Shown here piece after piece: positions 50,292 to 62,127 of a stretch of DNA of 64,000 bases. Where the stretch lies: assembly GCA_035772405.1 (NCBI GenBank), contig JAYKKM010000450.1, positions 3,960,001-4,024,000 on the forward strand, written 5' to 3'. Position 1 is the stretch's first letter. Each line of letters opens with the position of its first letter. The notes below the pieces were generated by a model, which saw only the letters and a program-made list of their open reading frames with translations, was not told the origin of the DNA and did no database searches. A program made the translations under genes and the position numbers. This DNA is from Chrysogorgia sp. JL179-B06 (Eukaryota > Cnidaria > Anthozoa > Scleralcyonacea > Chrysogorgiidae).

Positions 50292-50737
50292 CGGAGATAG
50301 TCCAGAGCATGCACATTGCACGGAATATTTGTGGTGGTATAGGATACTATAGATGGACTTTATTTCCGATCAAAGATTTTGCCAATATTGTTACAACAAA
50401 AATGTTGGACCAAAATGGAGTAACAAACCGTACAAATAGTTGTATGTAAGAAAGTTAAAGGCTTGAGTGAAATGAAAATTTAAGTCTATACTTCCATGTA
50501 TGTAGTCATGCATGTATACCTACTTATATCGGTTCACTGTCTCGTGCCGGAAAAGAGTGTTCTAGTAACATCCATTTTAAAACAGCGAGACAAATTCTCA
50601 CGACAATCTCAGTCTTATCCATGGGAATGTGTAGAGTGTTTCGATTCTATATGCGAGAGGTAGCATGAAGATTTCATTTTCATTTGAATAAAAGTGAATT
50701 CATTTATCTAATCTCTTTTTTATCGCCAATATTTTTA

Positions 50738-50905
50738 GTGACGAAATACTGACGTTTCGAGCGGAGCCCTTCATCAGAGCAAGACGAGATGAAATCATTT
50801 CATCTCGTCATTCATCTCTCATCATTTCAAATCATTTCATCTCGTCTTACTCTGATGAAGGGCTCTGCTCGAAACGTCAGTATTTCGTCACTAAAAATCT
50901 TGGCA
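50738..50905. repeat. Foldback with paired hammerhead-like motifs (family 1)
   Basis: Two inverted arms, each CTCTGATGAAGGGCTC(C/T)GCTC then GAAACGTCAGTATTTCGTCA, separated by about 60 bases of GATGAAATCATTTCATCTCG-type sequence. Confidence 0.85.
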
Positions 50906-52019
50906 GTGCACCACCTTTTCACTTTGCTATATATCCAAAACACTGTCTACGCAGCACTCTACTTTTTTACAACTCATGAATGTATTCAGTTGTATTCTAT
51001 CTTTAAGTATATATCGTTAGTGGTAGACTGATATCTCTCTAGTTTACTCTATACGTTTGGAAACCAGAAATAGTGTTTTTCAGAAACAGTGTTTCTCGTT
51101 TAACACTTATCCCATCAAATTCTTATCTCTCTAACTAATATTCGCATTGAAGTGAATACTGTCATTAAATGGCATAATGGTTTATGATTTGAGCTTTGCG
51201 TTCATGTTCTAGAAAGGTCTGTTTGTCCGAAATGCTAATGATTTCAACCCAGGAATTTGCCCTTTCTTTTTAGCTTTCCGTGTGGTAGACTTGTTGAGGA
51301 TTTGAGTGAAAAAGTTCATAAAACGTCTACGCGTTCCAGTTGATGATATCATCAATGATTGAATTAAGTCAAATTTCTCCAGCACCAGAATATTGTATCT
51401 GAAACTGGGTTGACGTCATACATTAGCATGTACGAACAAAACAAAACAATGCAAAGCTCAAATGATAAACCATTTGCAAATATCACTTCATGTAGAATCT
51501 CCGGTATCAATCATATCATTTTTGGGATCATATAGGCTGTTTAAGCTCAAATACTCAAGAAAATGTTTGTTATATCTCTTTATATTGCTTTCGAGTTGCT
51601 CAACATAATACAACACCTATGAATTTATTGTAAATAACTAATTAAATATATATGGTATGCCGACAATTATGGTGAATTTCTGCGTGTGTATCAGACATGA
51701 TCATGCAGACAGACAATGAATATACAGATGATTATACACATTATGGTCATTTTACATATTGTTGTATCAAGGATCTTTTATAAGAATTCAAAAGCTTTAC
51801 AAGAACAAAAACTCAAATAAATACTCTAGTTCTAACGCTAAAATAAACCAGACAAACCAACAATGGTGCAATATATTCGGCATGTGTGCGGTACTGAAAA
51901 AGGAACCGTTATTAATTGATTGACTCCCTCCAGTAATTATATATGTTCAAGAGTAGTAAAAAAGTAGAGTGCTGCGTAGACAGTGTTTTGGATATATAGC
52001 AAAGTGAAAAGATGGTAAA

Positions 52020-52170
52020 CTGCCAAGATTTTTAGTAGTAACGAAATACTGACTTTCGAGCGGAGCCCTTCATCAGAATAACACGAAAAGTAAGTGAGGA
52101 ACTCGTCTTACTCTGATGAAGGGCTCCGCTCGAAACGTCAGTATTTCGTTACTAAAAATCTTGCAGCAGT
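52020..52170. repeat. Foldback with paired hammerhead-like motifs (family 1, second copy)
   Basis: Same arms as 50738-50905: CTCTGATGAAGGGCTCCGCTC followed by GAAACGTCAGTATTTCGTTA, with an inverted partner 50 bases to the left that lacks one base (GACTTTCG). Confidence 0.85.
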
Positions 52171-52689
52171 TTACTTATTATATGTGCATGTAGCGATGAG
52201 ATGCTAATTTTCTTTCTTCTGTTAAGCGATAAAACCTTAAACATAAGTAAAGCACGATCGTATTTTTGAGAAAAAGTCGAAACTTGTTATGTATTTCGCT
52301 TCTAAAGTTGCACAAGTTCACAAGTTACGGATGTTACGCTAGAACCACTCATAGAGAGTAGAACTCGTCGTTTAGTAAATCTTGAAAAACTCAAATCAGA
52401 CGCACGGAACCGGATTACCGAAGTCAAGAGTTTTGAATTGCAGTGTTCAATATCAGGACTTGGAAATTTCTAGATAATTATATCGAGATAACGTTTATGA
52501 TTGTTGTTTTTATCAAAAGGCGTTACCATCGAAATCGAATATATTTCATTGTTGCTTGCAGTTGAGCTTGTAATTTGCATTAATTAGTATCTATTTCCTA
52601 AAAAGGTTATGTAAACTATACAAATCACCAATATCTAAAAAGGTTGGTGTACTGCCGAAATAGCGTGTAAATAGTCTAAAGTTTCGAGT

Positions 52690-52925
52690 GAAGGTGAACG
52701 GAATAACCCAACAGGCTATAGAAGCCCAATTGATAGGGGTTCCGAGGGCCTACGATTTAAGGTCGTTATCCGAGAGTCTTACCATTTGCTTGGTATTGTT
52801 GCAAAGGCAGCACTTTTTCCTCAATTATTTTTAAGACCTTGAGTGGTGGTCCGACCCAGGATTTGAACCTGTGTCTCCCAGCTCATAGACATGTGTAGTA
52901 ACCACTAGACCACAACAGCTGGCTA
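52690..52925 (-). mobile_element. tRNA-derived SINE (family 2)
   Basis: Same structure as 24975-25208. It is inserted between two halves of a repeat sharing TTTCGAGTGAAGG and TTTCACTCCTCTGACGAAGG. Confidence 0.88.
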
Positions 52926-53858
52926 CGTTTCACTCCTCTGACGAAGGGCCTTCGCTCGAAAGTTAGACTACTTACACACTATTTCGGCAGTACACCAACC
53001 TTTTTAGATATTTGATTTGTATTTCTACACTGCCCAGCACAACACGTTTTATTAAGTAAACTATATACATGTATATGACCGGGGCCATAAGTTTATTTTA
53101 AGAAAATTTCATTGTTCCAGTTTTGAATAGAACAGCAAGATATCGCGCGAGTAAATAACAATATGTTAATTTTTTAAACTCGAGTATTTTACGTTCACAA
53201 GAGATGAATTTTACAGCATCTTTCTGTTTTCCTATTTCATTTAAGATCTGTGGTTTGTAACGGGGCAGGAGACACCCATTAATTAGCCAAAAACCACTAT
53301 AAGACTAGCGGGAATGTTGCATCGTATAAGTCAACTCGAGGACTGTAAGACATCTGTGGTTTGTAACGGGGCAGGAGACACCCATCACTTAGCCAAAACC
53401 ACAAAGACTGGCGGGAATTTTGCATCGTAAATCAACTCGAGAACAGTAAGACATGAAAACGAATGTATACTCTGTTATTTTCAGGCAGTTAGAATTAAAG
53501 TACAAATTGAGAACTCAAAAAGGTTGGGTCTATAACGTTTCGAGCGAAGGCCCTTCACCAGAGAATGAAATGTTAAAGTGATTACTTCAAATTAAAATGT
53601 TGGAGTTAAAGCAGCTTTATAAGGTTCAACATTACTCCGTAATGTGGTTATTTTAACTCCAGCGTTGGAGTTTAAACAGCTCTTATATAAGGGACAACAT
53701 TACTCCTGATGTGGGGTTATTTTAACTTGAGACAGCTTCACTGAAGGAATTATTTTAACTTCAATTACAACAGAGGAAAAATAACACTTCATCTGAAGTT
53801 AAAACAACCCGTTTATTACTTGTATATCATCTGGAGTTACAGGTAAGACAACTCCTAA

Positions 53859-53989
<131 letters not shown>

Positions 53990-55969
53990 CGAATACTAAG
54001 TTCACATTACACGCAGTTTTCCTTGTCCTATTTGCTTTAAAAATTGTGGTTTGTCATGGTGGGGGAGCTATACACCCATTACTTAGCCAAAACCACAAGA
54101 CTCGGCCGGATCTTGCGTCGTAAATTACAAAATATAAGCGACGTACAAAAAACTCGAGTTGCGACACCAACTTGCGGTCTTCATCACGTCCGCGGTTTAT
54201 GTGGCCTGCACATGCTTGACTATACGCCCAATTTTTGGTGGTTTCTTGGATTGTACCGCAGAGCAAGGCCACAGACTAATTATAAGAACGTTATGTTTGT
54301 TGGATAAAGTGATAAAGTTTGTTGGATAAGTCATAATAAATGCTTGATACTTCAACCTTGGTTCATGACCTCCAAAACCCTTCACTTTTGCCTTGGACAC
54401 GGTGAAGGCGATTAGGTTTAGCATAACCAGGATTAATGGCAAACTTTGTGGAAGCTAAAATTATGAAGCTAAATTATGAATAATAATAATAATAATGTAA
54501 ACTTAATTTTATTGATAATTAATAATTAATTTACAATGATAAACCTCACTTTTACAGGTAGTTTACCAATGTCTACTTGAACTGATTTTATATGATAATA
54601 AAAGATTAGATGTTCATTAGTTCTGGGTTATTCCATTCTTTGTCACGTTTACAGAAAACATAGTACGTGCTCCTTATACAGATGTTCATTATTTTCTTTA
54701 AAATATACTTCCTACAACGTGCGTCATACTTAAGCTCTTTTAACATTTCAATAAAATCTAGTGATGCCGACTGTCCGATAATAACAATTATTATTATCAT
54801 TACTCTCGTCAGCTCAATGGTTAGAGCGTTTTACCGGCAATCAGATAAAAATAGAAATAGTTCCAGTTGTAGTTGGAGCTCTAGGAGCGGTGAGTAAAAA
54901 GTTTGAACAGCGGATAGAAAATATTGGAATCAAGGTGGAGATTGAGCAAATCTAGAAAACGAACTAAGAAAACCATTAGAAAACTAAACAACCCAGTGTC
55001 ACCTTAGTCTACTGGGTGTAGACAGCTGGCACTGATGAACACCAACCGAACATCAAGTTGTGCGAAGAAGACAAATAATAATAATAATGATAATAATAAT
55101 GAAATCGAAGTTCGCAATTTGTTATAGCTGTTATGTATAACTAATCAACTTCGGAAATAACGAACGAACGTCAAAAGACTTCGGAAGACTTCAGACGACA
55201 AGCTCTGTAATATTGCGTCAATTAGGTGGTTAGGGCGTCTGTAAGAAAGGGCGGCGAAACGAGCTATTTGCTCTGATGTATGTGTGAGCACGATTCACTG
55301 GTGTTGGTGCTTGTGGTCAAGATTAAGGAGAGTCCTCAGCCAATATCTGACGAAAGTTTTAAAAAAAACATTAGGAGAAAGGAAAGAAGTTTTGCAAATC
55401 TGTAATTTTGACACTTTTGAGGCAAATATGAAAATTTGATGTTCAGATTTTAGGCGCTATATAGTATACTATGTATACTGTCAAAATGAATATCTTCTTT
55501 AAATTAATATAATTATGCTTATAAATTAATATAATTAATATAATTATGCTCTATTATCCTGTTATAATGTTGACGATCCTCGAACTTGGAAAACACGTCT
55601 GCCTAAAGTGCAACACGTCTCGCGAAGCCTCACTGAACCCATAACTTCCTGTTATTAGTTATTATTTTATTTTTGTAAGGGCCTACTGTAATTGGTGTTT
55701 AACTGTTGTGGTGACCCTGCTTCTTCTATGTATTTTTTAGAGGCGAAGCTAAATAAATAAATAAATACGAAGAGTTAAATGAATGGATATAATCGTAGCA
55801 TTTCGAATAGCCGCTTGTTTCTGATAATAGTCTCATGTGTTGCAATGAAGCATCTTTCTGTCTTACCACGGGCGATTCGACGACAGTCTTTTTCTCGTGG
55901 TTTAAATTTTAACAGCTTTCATATTTATTCTTAAAGTAAATGGTTTGAACCTAGGAGTATCATTAGATG

Positions 55970-56112
55970 TGTGAAGTTGATCGTCCAGGTTGTTGTAATC
56001 TTGAGAAAGACTATTGTTGGTGACTGACGTATCGACGGCCTCAGCGGCGATAGTTACCAACTGCAATAGTCTTTCTCAAGACTACAACAACCTGGACGAT
56101 CAACATCACACG
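55970..56112. repeat. Foldback copy of family 4 repeat
   Basis: GATCGTCCAGGTTGTTGTA and ACAACAACCTGGACGATC face each other, with AATAGTCTTTCTCAAGA on both arms and TCGACGGCCTCAGCGGCGAT in the loop. Confidence 0.8.
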
Positions 56113-57568
56113 TATGAATATTTATTCTTATTGCCCTTTGAATTAACAACTGCAGAGCCCTGTCATGCATGCTAAAACGATTGCAGTGTGTATGTTAAAA
56201 TCAATCTTAATAACAGCTCTGAACTCTCCAAGAAGAAGAGCTTCTATGACGCAGTGTAGTGAGGTGAATGGTGGTGACAGATAATTTGCTTTATGTGAAC
56301 TCCTTACTAATTGACGAATGCCTATAGCACGGGAAATAACTCAGAATTTTGTATCTTTATAATCGATACCACAAGGATAAGGTGCTCGTTTCATCGGAAG
56401 TGTAGATCCTGGATAAAATTTTCCCAGGGAAATGAGGAAATCGAGAGACCCCCTGCAGTTCTAGTGGCCGCCAATACTTTGGCACAGTGAAATTTTTGCG
56501 CAACGTTACTTCCGTTCACGTTTTCGTCTCATTGAAACAACGGAAATGAGTGTGTCTTTTCGTGTATACCGGTGCATCATTAAACCAATTGCAAAATGAA
56601 GATAAGTATACAGGACTTTTTTAATTCAGGTATTACGTTCACAAGAGATTCATTTTTCAACCTCTACATTTTTCCCATTTATTTCCATTGCCGTTTGTTA
56701 AGCTTGTAATTTGCATTGAGTATCGATTTGAAACGATAGATTTTAGAGATTTGAAACGAAGATTTTAGAGATGAAAAAATCATTACTTATCTCGCTTTCA
56801 GAGGAGGAAGTTGACTCTCACTCAAACATCAGGAATATTTCCACAGCTAAGCATTCAAGCACCACAAAAAACATATCGATATTATCGACGACTCTAACAT
56901 GTGACGTCACTAGTACTGCTGTTTCCGCCCAGATTCCGGATACAGCAGGACACATCGTCCAAAACGTCATCCCATGAATATACGTAAGTACTCTTACTTA
57001 AGTATTTTTCGACACATTGAAGTTCTCTTATTTCTCCTTTTCATATCATATCCAAAATGGGGTAATTGTCCGCCATTTTTATCAGTTTAGTTTGCCAATA
57101 CTTTGCCCTAACTTTATGTTACTAATGTTAGTAATGAACCTATTTATTATTTACAAACTATCTTTAAATGTTCAGTAATTCCGGATTTGTCCAGTCCTTA
57201 TTTCTACAACAAAATATATAGTATGTTGTTCTTATGGCAATAGACATAATTCTCCTAATACAATAATTTTGGTGTTTGTTATCAAAACCTAGATCGCTCA
57301 ACATCTAAAAAGGTATGACATACTTTTGAGAAAACACCAAAGGAGCTTATTGACAAATTTACAAATTTGACGGATTTAAAATGTTCCTTTTGCTGTGTAA
57401 TGAGATCTTTTCGCACCAATATCAAAATATATAAATACAATTTTAGATAAAGGCGAATAAAATACAAGAAATCAGGGCAGTATAATATTAGACAATACAA
57501 TACAATAAATTCAGATCAACCTAGCTACTATACAATTATGGAAGATATCAGCATAACGGCAAATACTG

Positions 57569-57895
57569 TTACGAGATAAACCGTCGAAAGCTTAGGAAAA
57601 AAGCTATTTTTAAAACGGTCAGTTCTGCACTTAAAAAGAGAATACCGTTTGGCATTTCGCAAAACTCGACCGTGCGACTCGGCCCTAGTTGGTAGAAGTT
57701 GATGTTTCTCAGCGTCCTTTCACAAAAAGCATTTCTACGTACAGTATATCCAGGCAAGGTAAAGAAATTGCAGCAAGAGCGGAAGCATAAGAGGTCAGGG
57801 TGAAGGATTCTTAAAGCTCGTTTCTGAATTCTCTCAAGCTTATCAGACAAATAGAGAGGGATACAGCTGCTCCAAACAGGACAGCAATATTCCAA
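57569..57895 (-). pseudogene. LINE reverse-transcriptase C-terminal remnant
   Basis: MEYCCPVWSSCIPLYLSDKL followed by ERIQKRALRILHPDL matches the LEYxxPVW...LExVQRRAxRxI block downstream of the polymerase domain of LINEs. A short, 5'-truncated fragment. Confidence 0.85.
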
Positions 57896-58269
57896 TATTG
57901 AACGAATGAGGGAAATATAGATAATTGAGAGATCACAAGGAGGAACAGCTGAATTTCGAAGAGTATAGGATGATATGTATTAGGGTTAGTATTATTAGCA
58001 TTAACAAAGTTATATGTAACGCTCTGTAAAGCGTTTCATACAAGTGCTTTTGAGAAGCTCATGTTAACACGTCCTTGACTACACCTAATTTTTTTATGTC
58101 GCATTCCAGAAATTTTCGCAAGAGTGTTTTAGGAGAAATGCAACAATATTCGACATTCTCATATTTCTCACTTACTCTGTTCCGTTGACGTACTTATAGT
58201 GACTGCTGCATAGGCAGTATACGTATATCAATCGAACCAGTACATCATTGTAACCTTCGCTCTCTATCT

Positions 58270-58600
58270 GAGTCTTGGTGGCTCAATGGTTAGAGCGTCT
58301 CACCGGCAATCAGAAGGTTACAGATACATCATTGTAACCTTCTCTCTCCATCTGAGTCTCGGTAGCTCAATGGTTAGAGCGTCTCACCGGCAATCAGAAG
58401 GTTACAGATACATCATTGTAACCTTCGCTCTCCATCTGAGTCTTGGTGGCTCAATGGTTAGAGCGTCTCACCGGCAATCAGAAGGTTACAGATACATCAT
58501 TGTAACCTTCTCTCTCCATCTGAGTCTCGGTAGCTCAATGGTTAGAGCGTCTCACCCGCAATCAGAAGGTTACAGGTTCGATTCCTGTTTCTGAGGATAC
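58270..58600 (+). mobile_element. Four tandem tRNA-like heads (family 1), 84-bp unit
   Basis: Four head-to-tail copies of GGTAGCTCAATGGTTAGAGC... with T(C/T)GG alternation. Only the last keeps the full B-box GGTTCGATTCC; the first three stop at GAAGGTTACAGATACATCAT. Array of truncated SINE heads. Confidence 0.88.
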
Positions 58601-58794
58601 GAGCTTGACGATCATCCCATGTATCGTCTTACTATTGGGGGTTACACATCCTTTTGATGTAATATACGAAACACGAGGAAGAGTGTTTCATCAGGATATC
58701 CAAACACCAAGAAGTTTAGTTAGGTAGTTGCAGCTTGATGTTTGTAAAGTTGTAAAGGTTTTACTGTGCAAGCTGTGTTAAGTTGTCAATACTC

Positions 58795-59225
58795 AGAAAA
58801 ACTCTGAGCACCAGACAGGACTCGAACCCGCAACCTTCTGAATCATACGGGTTGGAGTCCTGTCTGGTGCTCAGAGTTTTTCTGAGCATTGACAACTTAA
58901 CACAGCTTGCACAGTAAAACCTTTACAACTTTACAAACATCAAGCTGCAACTACCTAACTTAACTAACAACATCTGACTGGAAATTGACTGTTACAACAC
59001 GACTTGTAGTCCAACAAGTATTTGTTATAACGGCAAGACTCGTCCCAGGTTTAAATACCGTAATTAACCTTGCTCTGTCATCTGAGTTCCAGTGGCTCAA
59101 TGGTTAGAGCGTCTGTCTAGCATTCAGAAGGTTACGGGTTCGAGTCCTGTCTGGTGCTCAGAGTTTTTCTGAGTATTGACAACTTAACACAGCTTGCACA
59201 GTAAAACCTTTACAACTTTACCAAG
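58795..59225. mobile_element. tRNA-like SINE copies (variant of family 1) with inverted flanks
   Basis: Plus strand 59085-59165: GTGGCTCAATGGTTAGAGC, GGTTCGAGTCC, extended acceptor CTGAGTTCCAG/CTGGTGCTCAG. Flanking CAACTTAACACAGCTTGCAC and CTTTACAACTTTAC occur in both orientations (58715-58785, 58885-58945, 59177-59220). Confidence 0.75.
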
Positions 59226-60078
59226 AAGTTTGTTGAAAACCGAGGCGAAGCCGAGGTTTTTAGTAACAAACTTCGAGGTGTTTGGATATCCTGATGAAAC
59301 ACACTGCCGAGTGTTTTATATTACATCTCAAACAAATCAGTATTTTAAGAGAAAATCGAGGTGAAAGTTGGCTTAATTTATGGAATTTCTTCCTCTGATA
59401 TCCAAACCACCGTCTCGGTGCTGATTTCCTTTGTTTTTGGCTCATGAATTATTTCATTAATAATTTTGAGATTTAAAGCATGGTCAATCGAGATATGGTC
59501 TGGAAACTCAGCTAAAGTCTTTGTTCTATCTTTTTGTTCGTCTTTATGCAATTTTGTGCACGGTGCACGGTCACTGAACCTATTGTATTTTAGTATAACG
59601 AAGCAATCACCCAATAGAATCGTTTGGGTTTAATCGCTCAACCGTGTTGTTTAAATATTAATAAACCTAAAACAAAGGATGTGCACGGTGTAAGGTACGG
59701 TTCAACATCAAAACGTATAGCTCATTATAGTCGCTTTGAAGTTTGCCGAGTTTCCAGACCATATCTCGATTGACTATGGTTAAAGGAATGCTCTATCCCG
59801 AAAACAAGTGTTGGTTAACTGAAAGTTCTTTGTCGGAAAAGTTCTTTGGGGTTTTTATCCTATTTGTGGTAAATTGAAGGCCGATATGTTTGATATATTA
59901 TGATATAAAGTATAAACAATTGGGATGTTGTAAGACTCCAAAAGCTGATAAGGACAACAAAACAAAATCCAAGACCTTTAGTATATAGATATTTATTACT
60001 TGTAAAGTTCTCTTTTCACTTACATTTGCCAACACGGTTCATCTCAGCAATTCTATATTCCCATTTAATTTATATTAA

Positions 60079-60101
60079 TTTATTAAATTTATCTATTTAT
60101 T
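60079..60101 (-). promoter_or_regulatory. Candidate poly(A) signals of Hedgling gene B
   Basis: Two AATAAA hexamers on the minus strand (60084-60079 and 60101-60096), about 100 bases past the gene B stop codon. Confidence 0.4.
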
Positions 60102-60191
60102 TAATTTAAATTGTTTTACTATAACGACCTTACGCCGTCTACAATGCGCGATGTCTTGATCTCAGGTCTCCAGCCTAGGCTCGTTCAGTGT

Positions 60192-60527
60192 CTATTTCTT
60201 CTCCACGTAATCCTTCAACTGAATATCCGAACCAACGCCTTCGGTGCGTGTCGGAGTAGATCGTAGGTATTCGACGAGCTCGTGGAAGGTCGCGTACTCC
60301 ACGGTGTCTCCCTGTGCTCCACAGACTGCGACGAAGCTTTCGTCACGACGGTTGACGGCAATATGGCGGAATTTTGGGCCTCCTTGGCGGGCTCTAACGC
60401 TGATATAGAACTCGCCTTCGTCGAGACCTGCACGGACTATGAATGATCCCTCGTTGTCCTCATCGTCTAGGAGTTCCTCGGCTTTGGAACGTGAAATAGA
60501 GCCGTGGTACCAAGGTGATGATTCAAG
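60192..60527 (-). CDS. Hedgling: Gene B terminal exon: SH2 domain
   Basis: 336 bases to TAA/TAG-type stop at 60192. SSPWYHGSISRSKAEELL, GSFIVRAGLDEGEFYISVRA with the phosphate-binding arginine, FRHIAVNRRDESFV, TFHELVEYLRSTPT. Close to the gene A tail 1 SH2, less so to tail 2. Confidence 0.94.
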   Translation of the reverse strand, partial: LESSPWYHGSISRSKAEELLDDEDNEGSFIVRAGLDEGEFYISVRARQGGPKFRHIAVNRRDESFVAVCGAQGDTVEYATFHELVEYLRSTPTRTEGVGSDIQLKDYVEKK

Positions 60528-62093
60528 CTGAAAAGAAAAATCAAACAAACAAGAGTTAGATCATGGCGTCGTCTTCATCAGGGGTGATCGTTGTAAAGTT
60601 AGGATATTTATTACCAGAAGCTTATTTGCATCTTGTTAATAGATAACGTCATCATCGGTTCTATGAGGAGACACTAGATTGGAGTGTCGAAACGTTGGGT
60701 CATGGACAGTAACTTTAAAAGTTACGTTCAAAAAACGTTTTAAAGCCAGAGTAGCGTCAAACTATGTCTAATAACAAGCTAAACAACAAGCCGTGAGTGG
60801 AATGACAGATCGTGAAAGATCTCCGTTCAAAATCAGTCGGCATACACAGGTAGGAAATTAACCTCAGTGAAGTAGTATGTACCTATACCCTAGAACGATA
60901 TCACGCACCCTCACGCACCCTCACTGACCATCACTCACCTCCTTCATGTACTCTCGGCGTTGATTCCTCAGGGCTAGCTGTGGATTGTCGACCATGAACG
61001 CCCCATCTTCGAGCTCCTTCGGTACGTCGTCGGATTCCTCGTAGATTTCCGAGAACGTTCTATTGTTCATACCACGTGTCTCAGCGGTCTTGAGATCTCT
61101 CAATGAAATATCCTGTGTCAACATCGCTTGACTGCTCGTGGTTCGACTCAGCACGGCTCTGCCTTGGATGCTAAACTTCCCTTCATCTTGTTTCCTGCGC
61201 AAAAACGGGATTAAGCCACGAAGCTTCATCGCTCTATCGCTCGCTGAACGATAGTCTGATTCCCCGTATACCCCAGTTTATTGTCGTAATCAACATCGTC
61301 AAAATCAAGGCGCGCTATCTGTTTTTTCCGTAATCAGTCGCGCGTTCACTCGCCTTTCACGGCATTGAATTTAAAGCGAGGAACTAAATCGCGCAATCAA
61401 ATCTTCGCAGCTACGATGAGAGTCGATCACGCAGGATAAGGTTACCCTATTTATCCAAGCCAGAGGCTCATGTTTTAAGCGTTCGACTATTCAGTTTATC
61501 ACTCTTAGGTGAACGGAAAACCCAACTGATAGGGAGACGATTTAAGGTCGTTTTCCGAGAAGACCCGAAAGTCTTACCATTTGCTGGTGTTGTTGCAAAG
61601 GCAGCACATTCTCCTCAATTATTTTAAGACCTTGAGTAGTGGTCCGACCCAGGATTTGAACCCCGGTCTCCCAGCTCATAGACATGTGTGGTAACCACTA
61701 GACCACAACAGCTGGGTTTTTTTTATCCATGTTGCTCATCACCAAAGAAAATCACTTAAACGAGAAATTAAACTCGTCGAAGCATTAGATTGATTGAGTG
61801 ATTAACCGAAGAAAATCATTCATGAACCTGCGAACTATATATATATATATATAATTGATTTTTGATTGATTTGATTGGCTGTCTTATTGATTGATTGAGA
61901 CCTTTCTTACCTGCCACGGATAACGAGAATACATATCGCTATTACCACAAGTGAAATGACAATGACTGCGACCGCAACACCAGCAATAGCTCCTGTTGAA
62001 ATCTTATCCGCGTTTTCTACAAACAGTAAAATATGAGTTTTTAATATGTATATCATGGCAAAGCTAATAAATATAAATATAAATATAAATATA

Positions 62094-62127
<34 letters not shown>

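Noticed and set aside
56771..56977. 68-codon frame MKKSLLISL...
   Set aside because: Ser/Thr-rich, no homology, repeat-rich surroundings; chance frame likely.
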